Below, piece after piece: positions 24,320-33,575 of a stretch of DNA of 64,000 nucleotides. The notes under the pieces were generated by a model, which saw only the letters and a program-made list of their open reading frames with translations, searched no databases and was not told the origin of the DNA. Origin of the DNA: Archangium lansingense (lineage in GTDB: Bacteria; Myxococcota; Myxococcia; Myxococcales; Myxococcaceae); the NCBI RefSeq assembly GCF_026626635.1, contig NZ_JAPNKA010000001.1, forward strand, positions 13,084,001 through 13,148,000. The letters are read 5' to 3'. A program made the translations under genes and the position numbers. Numbering within the stretch: position 1 is the stretch's first letter; the number at the start of each line of letters is the position of its first letter.

Positions 24320-25681
24320 TCACGCGTGGAGGACCACGACGGGGCGGCGGCAGCGCTCCACGAGGGCTCGGGCCACCGAGTCGTTGAAGACGTCGGCATG
24401 ACCCGGTGCGTCAGACGTACCCAGGCAGACCAGGTCCACCCCCTCGCGCTCGGTGGCCTGGCAGATGGCTCGGGCGACGTCGTCACCGGTGACGCCCTCC
24501 AGGGTCCAGTGCACCTCGGTGGCGTTTTCCTCGTGGGGCACGAAGGCCTTGAGACGCTCGAGGACAGCGGACTGCTCGCGAGGGGGCTCGGGGACAACGC
24601 CGTACTGGTCCATCACCCAGGCGCGGTCCGCGGGGCGGCGGCGGTGCACGTGAAGCAGGTGGACGCGGCCACCGGGGCGCACGAGCGAGCGGGCCTGGGA
24701 GATGGCACGAGCGCTGGCCTCGGAGAAGTCCACGGGGACGAGCACGGCGCGAGGCGGGACGCTCCTCTGAGCCGTGGGCTGGCTGGGGGGCACGCACGCC
24801 ACGGACTGCTCGGCATGGCGAAGCACGCCGGCGGACACGGAGCCGTGCCACAACCGGGCGAGCCCTCCGCGCTGGTGGTTGCCCACCACGACGAGGTCCG
24901 CGCCGCGAGCGTGTGCCACGTGCAGCAGATGATCCGCGGGGCGACCGAAGCCCGGCTCCAGGTGAAGCTCCAGTCGGCCCTCTCCCGGCAGCTCACCCAC
25001 GCGCTCACTCAGCTCGCGCAGCAGCACACGCTCCACCTGCGGGTCCAACACCTCGATGCGGCGCACCACCGGGTCCAACACCTCGAGGTGCACGGGGGTG
25101 TGAATGCCCAGCCGCTCGCGCTCCTCGACAGGGGAGCAAACGGAGACAGCGATGACGTCGCAGGGGCCCACGCGACGCAGCTCGTGCAACCAGGTCACAG
25201 CGGCGGCCGAGGTGCGCGAGTCATCTATGCCAACGAGCACCTGGAGGCGACGGCGGCCCTGAGCCCAATCGGCGAGGGCGTCGCCCTGACGGCGCACCAC
25301 GAGCACGGGGACGTGGGCCTGCTGGGCCACCCGCTCATAGACAGGGGTACGGCGCCAGGCAGAGACAGGGGCCCAGCCTTCGGTGGAGAGAACGAGCAGC
25401 CGAGCGTTGCGGACGAGCTCCTCCTCAGCGAGCACGGTGCCAGGAGGGCCCTCGAGCAGACGCATCTCCACGGCGAGGCCGGGGGTGCGCAGCTGGTCCG
25501 CCTCGGCGGACAGCCGGGTAAGCGCCTCATCACGCGAGCGAGGGCCATGAGGAGAGGGGTGCTCGGTGTCGAGCACACCGAGAAGCCACAGGGGCTCACC
25601 GAGGCGAGCGGCGATGGCGGCCGCGACCTGGGCAGAGCGGTCCGAGGCGTGGGACAGGTTGGTAGCGCACACCACGGGCAT
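24320..25681 (-). CDS. Protein with three UspA-type domains
   Basis: A 453-residue cytoplasmic protein starting with ATG behind GGGAGG. Three universal-stress-protein folds follow each other: residues ~1-130 (MPVVCATNLSHASDRSAQ ... VPVLVVRR), ~145-300 (LQVLVGIDDSRTSAAAV ... ADLVVVGNHQRGGLARLWHG) and ~315-453 (AVLVPVDFSEASARAI ... VDLVCLGTSDAPGHADVF ... RPVVVLHA). The G-x2-G-x9-G nucleotide motif is partly kept in the second domain. UspA proteins bind ATP or other ligands under stress; three in one chain is more than the usual one or two. Confidence 0.85.
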   Translation of the reverse strand: MPVVCATNLSHASDRSAQVAAAIAARLGEPLWLLGVLDTEHPSPHGPRSRDEALTRLSAEADQLRTPGLAVEMRLLEGPPGTVLAEEELVRNARLLVLSTEGWAPVSAWRRTPVYERVAQQAHVPVLVVRRQGDALADWAQGRRRLQVLVGIDDSRTSAAAVTWLHELRRVGPCDVIAVSVCSPVEERERLGIHTPVHLEVLDPVVRRIEVLDPQVERVLLRELSERVGELPGEGRLELHLEPGFGRPADHLLHVAHARGADLVVVGNHQRGGLARLWHGSVSAGVLRHAEQSVACVPPSQPTAQRSVPPRAVLVPVDFSEASARAISQARSLVRPGGRVHLLHVHRRRPADRAWVMDQYGVVPEPPREQSAVLERLKAFVPHEENATEVHWTLEGVTGDDVARAICQATEREGVDLVCLGTSDAPGHADVFNDSVARALVERCRRPVVVLHA

Positions 25682-25823
25682 GACAGCCTCCCATCGAGGG
25701 CGCGAGGGGATGTGCCCTCTCTCAGGAAAACCCTCGACGAGAGGATGACCATTGCACGAAGGGCCAGGAGGCCCCCGGCCACGAGAGTGCGCACCAGGAC
25801 GCCCCTCCCCTCTCCGTGCAAGC

Positions 25824-25858
25824 TCCCTCTCCCTCTGGGAGAGGGTTGGGGTGAGGGT
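25824..25858 (+). repeat. REP-like intergenic hairpin repeat, copy 3
   Basis: CCCTCTCCCTCTGGGAGAGG core with GTTGGGGTGAGGGT tail, between the GspG-like gene and the UspA gene. Confidence 0.8.
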
Positions 25859-25874
25859 CTACACCACCGCGCCC

Positions 25875-26261
25875 CTACCGAGTCCCCACTGCCGCATGCC
25901 CGTCATGGTTGGTGTGGTCCTGATTGGCACCATTGCCACCGCGCAGCCCATCCTGGCCATAGGACTGAAGGAAGGGCCGCTGCCCATCGCTCGCGAAGGC
26001 ATAGGGGTGGCCCCAGGGGTCGGTGGGCACGGCGGGGAGGTACTTCGGCACGAGGAAGGACAAATCCCCCTCGTCGGGGATGGAGCCGTGCTCGGCGCGG
26101 TAGGCCTCGAGGGCGGAGAGGAGGCGGGCGAAGTCGGCGTGGACCTGGGCAGCGCCAGGGTCGTGCTTGCCGCGGAGGCCGAGCCACACGGTGATGCCGA
26201 TGGCCACGAAGGCGAACGGCAGGAAGATGACCATCAGATGGGGGCGGCGGCGCGGCGTCAC
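25875..26261 (-). CDS. GspG-like C-terminal-domain protein with membrane anchor
   Basis: A 128-residue protein starting with GTG behind GAGGA. One N-terminal membrane helix (MVIFLPFAFVAIGITVWLGL) is followed by a helix and by the features of the major pseudopilin GspG C-terminal domain: YLPAVPTDPWGHPYAFASDG and SYGQDGLRGGNGANQDH. The prepilin cleavage motif (G-F-T-L-x-E) is absent and no type II secretion genes are nearby, so this is an orphan protein with a GspG fold, not a pilin in an assembly operon. Confidence 0.7.
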   Translation of the reverse strand: MTPRRRPHLMVIFLPFAFVAIGITVWLGLRGKHDPGAAQVHADFARLLSALEAYRAEHGSIPDEGDLSFLVPKYLPAVPTDPWGHPYAFASDGQRPFLQSYGQDGLRGGNGANQDHTNHDGHAAVGTR

Positions 26262-26322
26262 GGAGTCCTCTTATCAGCCGCGCGCCCCCCTCGGAAGCAT
26301 CGAGCGCCACACGAGCCAGACC

Positions 26323-26838
26323 TCAGACTGATGGCAACCTCAAGTCCAAGAGCTCCGCCACCTTCGGCAGAAGGAGCGACCACACGACCGCCACCCCACC
26401 CCCCCACTGCGTGGCATCGGGATTCAGCGTGAGGAAGGGGGTGCCCGGCAGCGCGCACGCCCACGCCACGAACGAGGCGAGCGATAGGACGAGCACTCCG
26501 AACAGGCGCCAGCCCGCGAGCTTCGGAGGATCGCCTTGCTTCTTCTGGGCCAGCCACTCCGCGGCGCCCTGCTTGTTGGCGAGCGCGACATTGAGCAGCA
26601 GGAACATGCAGACCAGCGCGGCGCCGATCACGAAGAGAGCCCACCGGCCCCCGTCGTTCTCGGGGGCCACCACGCCCACCAGGGCGATATAGCTACCGAG
26701 GGCCTCGCTCGGAATCCATTTCACGACGCTCTGTAGCGCCGACTCTCGGGAGGGCTGGCTCGTAGCTTCCCGGAATGCCGTCGACTTCGCTTCCGCTACA
26801 ACCGCATACGCTTGCCGCGTCGCCGCCGCGATGCTCAT
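26323..26838 (-). CDS. Membrane protein of unknown function
   Basis: The ATG at 26838 (MSIAAATRQAYAVVAEAKST) is chosen; the longer open frame does not look like protein. The 171-residue product has three hydrophobic segments (ALGSYIALVGVVA, WALFVIGAALVCMFLLLNVA, LFGVLVLSLASFVAWACALP) and a final one in GVAVVWSLLLPKVAELL. No family recognised. It shares strand with the GspG-like gene, 61 bases apart. Confidence 0.6.
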   Translation of the reverse strand: MSIAAATRQAYAVVAEAKSTAFREATSQPSRESALQSVVKWIPSEALGSYIALVGVVAPENDGGRWALFVIGAALVCMFLLLNVALANKQGAAEWLAQKKQGDPPKLAGWRLFGVLVLSLASFVAWACALPGTPFLTLNPDATQWGGGVAVVWSLLLPKVAELLDLRLPSV

Positions 26839-27025
26839 CTCAGCCTCCACAGGTGTCGGTGGGGTGGGCCGAACGGGTGTGATGGAGAGAAGATAATGAG
26901 CCGCGATGGGCCGAGGAGATTTCCCGCCCCACCAGCGCCTGACGCCGTGGTGCCCTGCCGGACGTGATTGCGGTCGACAGCCCCCGCCCCTGTGCCAGGA
27001 ATGGGCGCAGGAGGCTGTTCGTGAC

Positions 27026-28540
27026 CTACCAGAGGGCGCGGAAGAGGGGCACCGGGTGGGGCTTGCCCTTGAGGCGCACAGGGGGAAGCTCCTCGAAGCC
27101 CGACTCATGACCGGTGAGCAGCTCGACGGTGCGCTCGCCGACCAGAATCTCCCCAGGCCCGGCGAGGGCGCACAGGCGCGCGGCCACATTCACCGAGTCG
27201 CCGATGCAGGTGTACTCGGTGCGCATGGAGCCGCCGATGTTGCCAGCCACGGCCATGCCCGAGTTGATGCCAATGCCCAGCTCGAGCGTGAGGGGGCGGC
27301 CCTGGCGGGTGGTGGCCCACTCGGCCTCGGCGCGCTCGCGCAGCTCGACCATGAAGGCCATCATCATCTTCGCGGACTGGAGCGCACGCAGCGCATCGTC
27401 CTCGCGGAACACGGGCGCACCGAAGACGGCCATGAGCCCGTCACCGAGGAACTTGTCCAACGTCCCGCCGCAGGTGAGCACCGCGTCGGACAGCCCGCCC
27501 AGCACCTGGTTCAACACACCGACGGTCTGCTCTGGCGGGAGACTGTCCGCGAGCCCGGTGAAGTTGCGGATGTCCGCGAAGAGGATGGTGACCTCGCGCT
27601 TCTCACCGGTGAGCACCACCGAGTCGGGGCTCTTGAGGATCTCCTCGACGACGGCGTCGGAGGTGTAGCGGGCGAAGAGCTTGCGCATCCGCTCCGTCTC
27701 ACCGGTGCGGCGCATGACGCTATCGATGCGCGCGGCGAGCTCGTCCATGGAGGCGGACTTGTTGACGTAGTCATCCGCGCCCGCGCGCAGGCCCTTCACG
27801 CGCTCGGTGTCGTTGTCGTTGGCGGTGAGGATGATGACGGGCATGGCCCGGCTGGGGCCTTCCTTGAGACGGCGGCACAGCTCCATGCCGTCGATGCCGG
27901 GCATATCCAGGTCGCTCAGAACGATGGCCGGCTGCACCTTGCCCACCTGCTCAAGGGCCTCGTACGGGTCCTGGAAGCAGATGACCTCGTAGCCGAGCGA
28001 CACGAGCCCTTCCTGGACGAAGGCACAGGCCAGGGGGCTGTCGTCGACGACCATGACGCGGTGGTTGCCGCCCTCCTGCACCTGGGTGCGAGCGGGAGAC
28101 TCCTGGCGACCGGAGACGCGGTTCTGGAGCCCAAGGCCTTCGTAGAGCTGCTTGTAGGTGCAGTACCCGTGCTCGACGACGATTTCCCCCAGCTTGCGAC
28201 CGGTGCGGCGCTGGAGGGCGAGCGCCTCGTCGAGCTGGGCGACAGTGAGGTACTTGAGGCCCACGAGCAGCTCACCCAGCGGAGGCTGCGCGGGGGTGAA
28301 GCCCTGAGTCGGGTTGTCGTGAAGACCGAGCGCCTCTCCGAGGGCGTCCTGGATCTGCTGGCGGGTGACGTAGCCCAGGGAGATGAGAGCCTCGCCGAGC
28401 CGCTGACCATTGAGGGACTGGAGGGCGAGGGCCTCTTCGATCTGATTGGGCGTGACGATGCCGAGCTTGAGTAGGAGCTCGCCGAAGAGAGGGCTATCCG
28501 CGCGAACCGCGGTGCGGTTGCTGCCATCGGCACGGGTCAA
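27026..28540 (-). CDS. MshEN-REC-class III adenylate/guanylate cyclase
   Basis: The TTG at 28540 is chosen because AGGAAGGTGGAG precedes it; product 504 residues. The N-terminus (~10-140) has four MshEN/GspE-N-type motifs in two pairs (PLFGELLLKLGIVTPNQIEE, QRLGEALISLGYVTRQQIQ, PPLGELLVGLKYLTVAQLDE, RKLGEIVVEHGYCTYKQLY), a fold that binds c-di-GMP in MshE. A receiver domain follows (VMVVDDSPLA, Asp in LSDLDMPGIDG, Lys in VNKSAS). The C-terminus is a cyclase catalytic domain with both metal Asp (ILFADIRNFTG and FLGDGLMAVFGAP) and NVAARL. It likely makes cAMP under control of a phosphorelay and perhaps c-di-GMP. Confidence 0.88.
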   Translation of the reverse strand: MTRADGSNRTAVRADSPLFGELLLKLGIVTPNQIEEALALQSLNGQRLGEALISLGYVTRQQIQDALGEALGLHDNPTQGFTPAQPPLGELLVGLKYLTVAQLDEALALQRRTGRKLGEIVVEHGYCTYKQLYEGLGLQNRVSGRQESPARTQVQEGGNHRVMVVDDSPLACAFVQEGLVSLGYEVICFQDPYEALEQVGKVQPAIVLSDLDMPGIDGMELCRRLKEGPSRAMPVIILTANDNDTERVKGLRAGADDYVNKSASMDELAARIDSVMRRTGETERMRKLFARYTSDAVVEEILKSPDSVVLTGEKREVTILFADIRNFTGLADSLPPEQTVGVLNQVLGGLSDAVLTCGGTLDKFLGDGLMAVFGAPVFREDDALRALQSAKMMMAFMVELRERAEAEWATTRQGRPLTLELGIGINSGMAVAGNIGGSMRTEYTCIGDSVNVAARLCALAGPGEILVGERTVELLTGHESGFEELPPVRLKGKPHPVPLFRALW

Positions 28541-28708
28541 ACGGGCTCTCCACCTTCCTAAGGGTGATTCGAGGCCCAGCGTATCCCAGCCTCCGGGGAG
28601 GGGACACATAGGAGCCAGGCTCCCCTGGCCGAGGCACAAGCAGGCAGAAGAATTCCTGATTCCGCGTATACCCCCCGCGCCCGCGCCAGCCCCCTCGCCC
28701 GCCGACGC

Positions 28709-28744
28709 CCCCTCGCCCTCCGGGAGAGGGTGGGGGTGAGGGTG
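28709..28744 (+). repeat. REP-like intergenic hairpin repeat, copy 4
   Basis: CCCTCGCCCTCCGGGAGAGG core with GTGGGGGTGAGGGT tail in the 246-base gap between a kinase gene and the cyclase gene. Confidence 0.8.
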
Positions 28745-28786
28745 CCACGCCCCCCGGGTTGTCCCCCGAGAGCCCTACTCGGGCCC

Positions 28787-31672
28787 CTACTCCCGAGGCA
28801 GCTCCACCGTAAACGTGGACCCCTCGCCGGGAGCGCTCTGCACGAGGATGTGCCCGCCGTGGGACTCGATGATCTCCCGAGAAATCCACAGCCCCAGCCC
28901 GAGTCCATGGAACTGCTTGCCATTCACGGCGCGCTCGAAGCGCTCGAAGATGCGGGCCTGGTCCTCGGGGGCAATGCCAATCCCGTTGTCCTTCACCACC
29001 AGCCGGGCCCGACCATCGGGGCCTGACTCCACGCGCACCTCGACGGGCTGGCCGCGCCCGTACTTGGCGGCATTGGACAACAAGTTGCCCACCACCTGCT
29101 CCAGACGCACGCGGTCCCAGCGCCCTGGCACGGAGGTATCAGCCAGCAGCTTCACCTCGCTGCCGGCGCGGGCGAGCGCCTCGGACATGCGCCCCACGGT
29201 GTCGCGCGTCAGCGTCGCCAGGTCCACGTCCTCGCGCTCCAGCTTCATCCGCCCCGAGGTAATGCGGCCCGCGTCCAGCAGCTCGTCAATGAGGGCGCCC
29301 AGCCGCTCGCTGGTGCGCTCGGCCTTCTCCACGCGCTGAGCCAGTCCCGGCGTGGTGGCCACCTCCCGCGCCGTACGTGCCAGCATCTGAATCTGCAGCC
29401 GCAGCGCGCTCAGCGGCGTCTTCAGCTCGTGCCCCGCCACCGAGAGGAAGTCATCCCGCAGCCTCACTGCCTCGGTGGCCGCGCCGTACAGCCGCGCGTC
29501 CTCGATGGCCAGGGCGGCGCGCTCGGCGAGGCTCTGCAGCAGCATCTGGTCGTCCTCGCCATAGGGCCGGCCGCCCGCCACATCCCGCACCACGCCCAGG
29601 CTGCCGAACACGCGCCCCTTTACCGCCAGCGGCACCACCAGCAAGCTCTGCGGCCCGTAGCGGTCCAGGTAGGGCAGGTACTCGGGCAGTCCACCGGAGG
29701 CCCGCGCCTCCTCCACATCGATGTCCGGCAGCAGCACCGCGCGCCCGTGGGAGACGGCGCTCCCGTGGAACCCCTCGCCCACCTTCTGCCGCCGCGCGTG
29801 CACGGTGCCCGCCAGCATCCAGCGCGCCTCCGGCTCCGGGTGGTGGATGGTGACAGGCTCCAGGAAGGCCCCGTCCTCGGCCATGAGCTGCAGCACGCAC
29901 CCATCCCCCATCACCTCGGACACCTTGCGGGCAATCACATCCAGCACCGCGGGCAGGTCCAGGCCAGCCTCGGCCAGCAGCTGGTCCACCTCCACGAGGA
30001 TGCGCAGGCGCGCGGCGTTGCGGCGGGACTCGGCCTCGGCGGAGCGGGCCTTGCGCAACAAACGTGCGTTGTCGATGGCCATCCCCGCGCGGGCGGCCAG
30101 GTCCTCGGCGAGCGCGCGGTCCGCGTCGGTGAAGGGCGAGCGCTCCGGCCCGCGCACGAAGGACATGGCGCCCAGGGTGCGCTGGCGCGCTATCAGCGGA
30201 ACGATGATGAACGAGCCCCCCTCGGACTGAGCCCCAGCACCAACCTCGGGACGCGCCTCCACCTTGCGCGTGAAGAGAGGCACCAGTCCGGTGACGAGCT
30301 GCGAGCGTCCGGTGCGCACCACATCCGTGATCGCCGAGGGCCGTGCCCGCTCCGGGCAGAAGACCTCGATCTTGTCATGCATCAGCGCGCGCTCGGGATT
30401 CACATGCTTCACGGTGAGCCGCCGCAGGGCGCCGTGGTCGTCGAGGAAGTCCACCGCGCACCAGTCCGAGAAGCCACCCACCGCGAGCTGCGCCACTCCA
30501 GACACGGTCGTCTCCCACTCCAGGGAGCCGGACAGCAGCACGCCCGCGTCGGCCAGGAGCTGCAGTCGCTGCCCAGCGGCCTCCGCCTGGAGACGAGCCG
30601 TGCGCTCGTTCTCATAGAGGCGGGCGCGCTCCATGGCCTGGGCGCACTGGCGGGCCAGCCCCAGCATGAGGGTGCGCTGCAGCTCGGTGAAGCGCCGAGC
30701 CTGAACGAAACCAAAGGTCAGCACCCCCAGGTTTCGCTGCTCCACGCACAGGGGCAAGAAGGCATAGGCCTGGCAGGACTGGTGCGCCATGTACGCTCCG
30801 AAAGCGGGGTAGCGAGCCCGAGCCTCCTCGGGAGACTCCAGCCACACCGGCATGCCACGGGCCGCGGCGTCGAAGCCGGGCATCTCGTGCAGGGGCGTCT
30901 CCCTCGGCATCGAGCGCAGGGGGGCGAGGTGCGCCTCACCGACGCCCACCGCCGACACCAGCTCCACCGAGCGCCCATCCGCCGAGACCTGGTGCACCGT
31001 GCCGGCCAACGCGCCCACCGCGGGCACGCCCAGCTCCAACACGACCCGGCCCACGTCCTCACGGGTGAGGGCGCGGCCGAAGGCCTCCGTCACCGCCTGG
31101 AAGCTGGTGAGGCGCAGCAACTCAGCATGCTCCGCCTCGGCCCGAGCCTGCAGCGCGGAGCTGCGCGCGGACTCCACCCACCGGCCGCGCTCGATGGCCA
31201 GCCCCGCCAGCTGCGCATAGAGGGTGAAGCGCCGCATCTCCTCGGGAGAGAAGGTGCGCGGCTCCGGCGAGGGCCCCATCAGCAAGCCCACATGCCCCCC
31301 GCCCGAGGCGCGCACGGGCAGGGCCAGCAGCGACGCCGCCCCCAGCCCGTCCATCACCGTGGTGAGCGCCGGCTCCAGCCCCGACTCCGTCTGGTGGAAC
31401 AGCCAGGGCACGGGCTCCTGACGCGGGGCCTCCAATAGGAGGCGTCCACACCTGCCCACTGCCTCGGGACACACCCCAGGGGTGGCATGGGTCAGCAGCA
31501 GTCCATCCACGTCCAACCAGGCGATGGCCGCGCGCTCCAGCCCCACAGAGGAGGCGGCACAGCGCACCACCTCCTGCAGCACGGCCGTGGCCGACGGAGC
31601 TGACGCAAGCTGCTCCAGCGCGCGCGACATGCGCTCCACCGCAGCGACGAAATTGCTTCCGGGCACCTGCAT
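28787..31672 (-). CDS. Multi-GAF sensor histidine kinase
   Basis: I prefer the ATG at 31672 (MQVPGSNFVAAVERMSRALE) over one nine codons upstream; product 961 residues, no membrane segment. Four GAF-type domains follow one another (about residues 15-170, 195-350, 375-545 and 560-725; recognisable ends include GHVGLLMGPSPEPRTFSPEE, RQRTLGAMSFVRGPERSPFT and KGRVFGSLGVVRDVAGGRPY). The kinase core has the phosphoacceptor His in VAGHELKTPLSALRLQ (about 748), NLLSNAAKYGRG, DNGIGI and GLGLGLWIS. There is no receiver domain and no adjacent response regulator, so it is an orphan kinase, as is common in myxobacteria. Confidence 0.92.
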   Translation of the reverse strand: MQVPGSNFVAAVERMSRALEQLASAPSATAVLQEVVRCAASSVGLERAAIAWLDVDGLLLTHATPGVCPEAVGRCGRLLLEAPRQEPVPWLFHQTESGLEPALTTVMDGLGAASLLALPVRASGGGHVGLLMGPSPEPRTFSPEEMRRFTLYAQLAGLAIERGRWVESARSSALQARAEAEHAELLRLTSFQAVTEAFGRALTREDVGRVVLELGVPAVGALAGTVHQVSADGRSVELVSAVGVGEAHLAPLRSMPRETPLHEMPGFDAAARGMPVWLESPEEARARYPAFGAYMAHQSCQAYAFLPLCVEQRNLGVLTFGFVQARRFTELQRTLMLGLARQCAQAMERARLYENERTARLQAEAAGQRLQLLADAGVLLSGSLEWETTVSGVAQLAVGGFSDWCAVDFLDDHGALRRLTVKHVNPERALMHDKIEVFCPERARPSAITDVVRTGRSQLVTGLVPLFTRKVEARPEVGAGAQSEGGSFIIVPLIARQRTLGAMSFVRGPERSPFTDADRALAEDLAARAGMAIDNARLLRKARSAEAESRRNAARLRILVEVDQLLAEAGLDLPAVLDVIARKVSEVMGDGCVLQLMAEDGAFLEPVTIHHPEPEARWMLAGTVHARRQKVGEGFHGSAVSHGRAVLLPDIDVEEARASGGLPEYLPYLDRYGPQSLLVVPLAVKGRVFGSLGVVRDVAGGRPYGEDDQMLLQSLAERAALAIEDARLYGAATEAVRLRDDFLSVAGHELKTPLSALRLQIQMLARTAREVATTPGLAQRVEKAERTSERLGALIDELLDAGRITSGRMKLEREDVDLATLTRDTVGRMSEALARAGSEVKLLADTSVPGRWDRVRLEQVVGNLLSNAAKYGRGQPVEVRVESGPDGRARLVVKDNGIGIAPEDQARIFERFERAVNGKQFHGLGLGLWISREIIESHGGHILVQSAPGEGSTFTVELPRE

Positions 31673-31834
31673 GCCCCACCCCCCAGGCCCGGTCCACATC
31701 AGTACCGAGCATGAGATAGGAGTTTTCCACGACTACCATCCGCTTCCCACCGCCTCTTCGGCGGAGCGTCCGCTTCAGGATAGTCGGAACTCCCGGGTTT
31801 GCCCGGATGTCCAACGGCTCACTTGCGGGGGCGC

Positions 31835-32950
31835 CTACTCGAAGACCCGGAGGAAGGCGAAGAGGATCTCCAGGACGATGAGCAGGACGATGGTGAGCTC
31901 CAGGGTGAGGGAGCGATCCGTGTCCACCTCGCCCTTGAGCAGGCTGTACGTCTGGGCCAGCAGCTGCTGCTTGCGCGTGACGGAGGCCTGCCAGGCCGGA
32001 ATGCGCATGCGCTTGACGGAGGCCTCGTAGACCTTGGCCAGGTAGAAATCGCCAATGATTTTGAGGCTGTTCTCCACGCGCTCGATGAACTCGTTGAGGT
32101 CCACCAGGGTGGCGAGCGTCTCGCGGGCCAGGGCGCGGTAGGGGCTGCGGAAGAGGGCGAGGAAGCCGTGGCGCCGGGCCTGCACCTCATCGTGGATGCG
32201 GCCAATATGGGCATCCAGCAGGTAGTCGTAGTAGCGGAACTCGAGGAGCTGGGCGTTGGCCACCTCCAAGAGATCGGGGATGTCACTGGAGCCGGAGGGC
32301 TCGTAGACGAAGGCGCTGTTCCAGTCGATGACGGCCAGGTCATCCACGGTGTAGCTGAAGCGCGACTGGGTGACGGCCTCGCGCTCGCGGGCGGACAGCG
32401 GCTTGTCGTTCACCTCGCCGAGCAGCACCCGCGCCAGGTCCGCGCGCGCCAGCAGCTCCTCGGCGGAGGGGTTGCCCTCAATCCGCTCGACGAAGAGGAC
32501 GGTGTAGCTCTCGTTCTGATCCCACAGGTGCGGCCCCTGCACGGCCGGGGCAATCATCTTGCGCACCGACTCGATGAGCTCCAGCGCGAGCTCCTCGAGG
32601 GCCACGCTGTCATAGAGCTCATCGGCGAGCGCGATGAGCGGCTCGAGCGTGGTGCCCGGGGCCACCGGGACGCGCAGGATGATGGAGGCGGCGCCATGGT
32701 CGAAGAGGCGCGCCGTCACGTCCACGGTGACGGGCCCCTGGCGCAGGGCGAGCGCGCGCCGGCCCAGCTCGAAGGCCAACGGGGGGTTGGGGAGCTGAAG
32801 GTACTGGCTGTTCTCGCGGCCGAGCTTCAGGCGGCGAGCATCCGAGGAGATGACCCGGCGAGCCTGCTCGAGGTTGATCTCCTCGGCGATGTCGAAGGTG
32901 CGGTAGCAGAGAACGTGGGCCTTCTCGAAGACGAGCGACTCGGCGGCCAT
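31835..32950 (-). CDS. C-tail-anchored protein of unknown function
   Basis: A 371-residue protein. The N-terminal ~200 residues are a mixed alpha/beta domain (VTVDVTARLFDHGAASIILR, QNESYTVLFVERIEG), followed by long helices (LLEFRYYDYLLDAHIGRIHD) and one C-terminal membrane segment (LTLELTIVLLIVLEILFAFL). The order of an alpha/beta domain, helices and a C-terminal tail anchor recalls RMD1/DUF155 proteins, but the central motifs differ and I do not claim the family. It lies 20 bases upstream of the 3' side of a Uma2 gene on the same strand. Confidence 0.6.
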   Translation of the reverse strand: MAAESLVFEKAHVLCYRTFDIAEEINLEQARRVISSDARRLKLGRENSQYLQLPNPPLAFELGRRALALRQGPVTVDVTARLFDHGAASIILRVPVAPGTTLEPLIALADELYDSVALEELALELIESVRKMIAPAVQGPHLWDQNESYTVLFVERIEGNPSAEELLARADLARVLLGEVNDKPLSAREREAVTQSRFSYTVDDLAVIDWNSAFVYEPSGSSDIPDLLEVANAQLLEFRYYDYLLDAHIGRIHDEVQARRHGFLALFRSPYRALARETLATLVDLNEFIERVENSLKIIGDFYLAKVYEASVKRMRIPAWQASVTRKQQLLAQTYSLLKGEVDTDRSLTLELTIVLLIVLEILFAFLRVFE

Positions 32951-32970
32951 AAGGACCGCAGATTAGCCGT

Positions 32971-33537
32971 TCACTCCGCCCACAGGAGGCGCAACGGAAG
33001 CTCCAGGGCACCAAAAGGTTCGGCACGGACGGTGCCTGTCCCCGAGTGCAAGGCGGTCAGCGAATAGCGGCGGCCGTCGAGCTGGAGGACTTCCAGGGTG
33101 CGCACCTCGGGGTCCACCAGCCAGACGTGGCGGATGCCCTCGTGGGCGTAGAGGGGCAGCAGCTGGGCGCGCTCCTCGGGGTGGGAGAGCACCTCGCAGA
33201 CCCAGTCCGGGGCGAGCGCGATGCCGGAGGAGCCCCGAGACATGCGCGGCAGGCGCTCGCGCCGCCAGCCGATGAGGTCCGGGGCGAGGACGCTCTGGCC
33301 GAGGTGGATTTCGAGCCCGGAGAGCAGGAGCCAGGAGCTGTTGCCAGCGGAGCCCCGGCCAGCGCCGTAGGTGGCGATGAGCTCAGCGCCCAGCTGAGAG
33401 GCCGCATAGGCGTGGAGCGCAGCCGAGCGAGAGGTAACGGAGCGCGAGACCAGCTCGAGCCCCTTCCGGCGCAGAGGAGGGAACTCGAGATGCGACAGAG
33501 GAGCGGGGCTCAACATGGCAGTCATGATGAATGCCAT
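32971..33537 (-). CDS. Uma2-family putative nuclease-fold protein
   Basis: A 188-residue protein beginning at the ATG at 33537; later in-frame ATG codons at 33525 and 33516 are possible starts and none has a strong ribosome binding site. It shows the Uma2 (DUF820) PD-(D/E)XK-like pattern: GLELVSRSV near the N-terminus, VLAPDLIGWRRERLPRM, LAPDWVCEVLSHPEERAQLL, YAHEGIRHVWLVDPEVRTLEV and a C-terminal RAEPFGALELPLRLLW. Uma2 proteins are very widespread with unproven function. The N-terminal segment is shorter than in the paralogue at 54022-54606. Confidence 0.8.
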   Translation of the reverse strand: MAFIMTAMLSPAPLSHLEFPPLRRKGLELVSRSVTSRSAALHAYAASQLGAELIATYGAGRGSAGNSSWLLLSGLEIHLGQSVLAPDLIGWRRERLPRMSRGSSGIALAPDWVCEVLSHPEERAQLLPLYAHEGIRHVWLVDPEVRTLEVLQLDGRRYSLTALHSGTGTVRAEPFGALELPLRLLWAE

Positions 33538-33575
33538 GTTGCAAAGCAGTCTGACATCCCCCCGGCGTCGTACCG

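Noticed and set aside
29429..31438. A 669-codon plus-strand open frame opposite the multi-GAF kinase
   Set aside because: Same antisense artefact of high GC3; composition is not protein-like and the minus strand encodes an intact kinase.
31835..32950. Assignment of the tail-anchored protein to RMD1/DUF155
   Set aside because: Overall layout is similar, but the central motifs expected for that family are not seen, so it is left as unknown.
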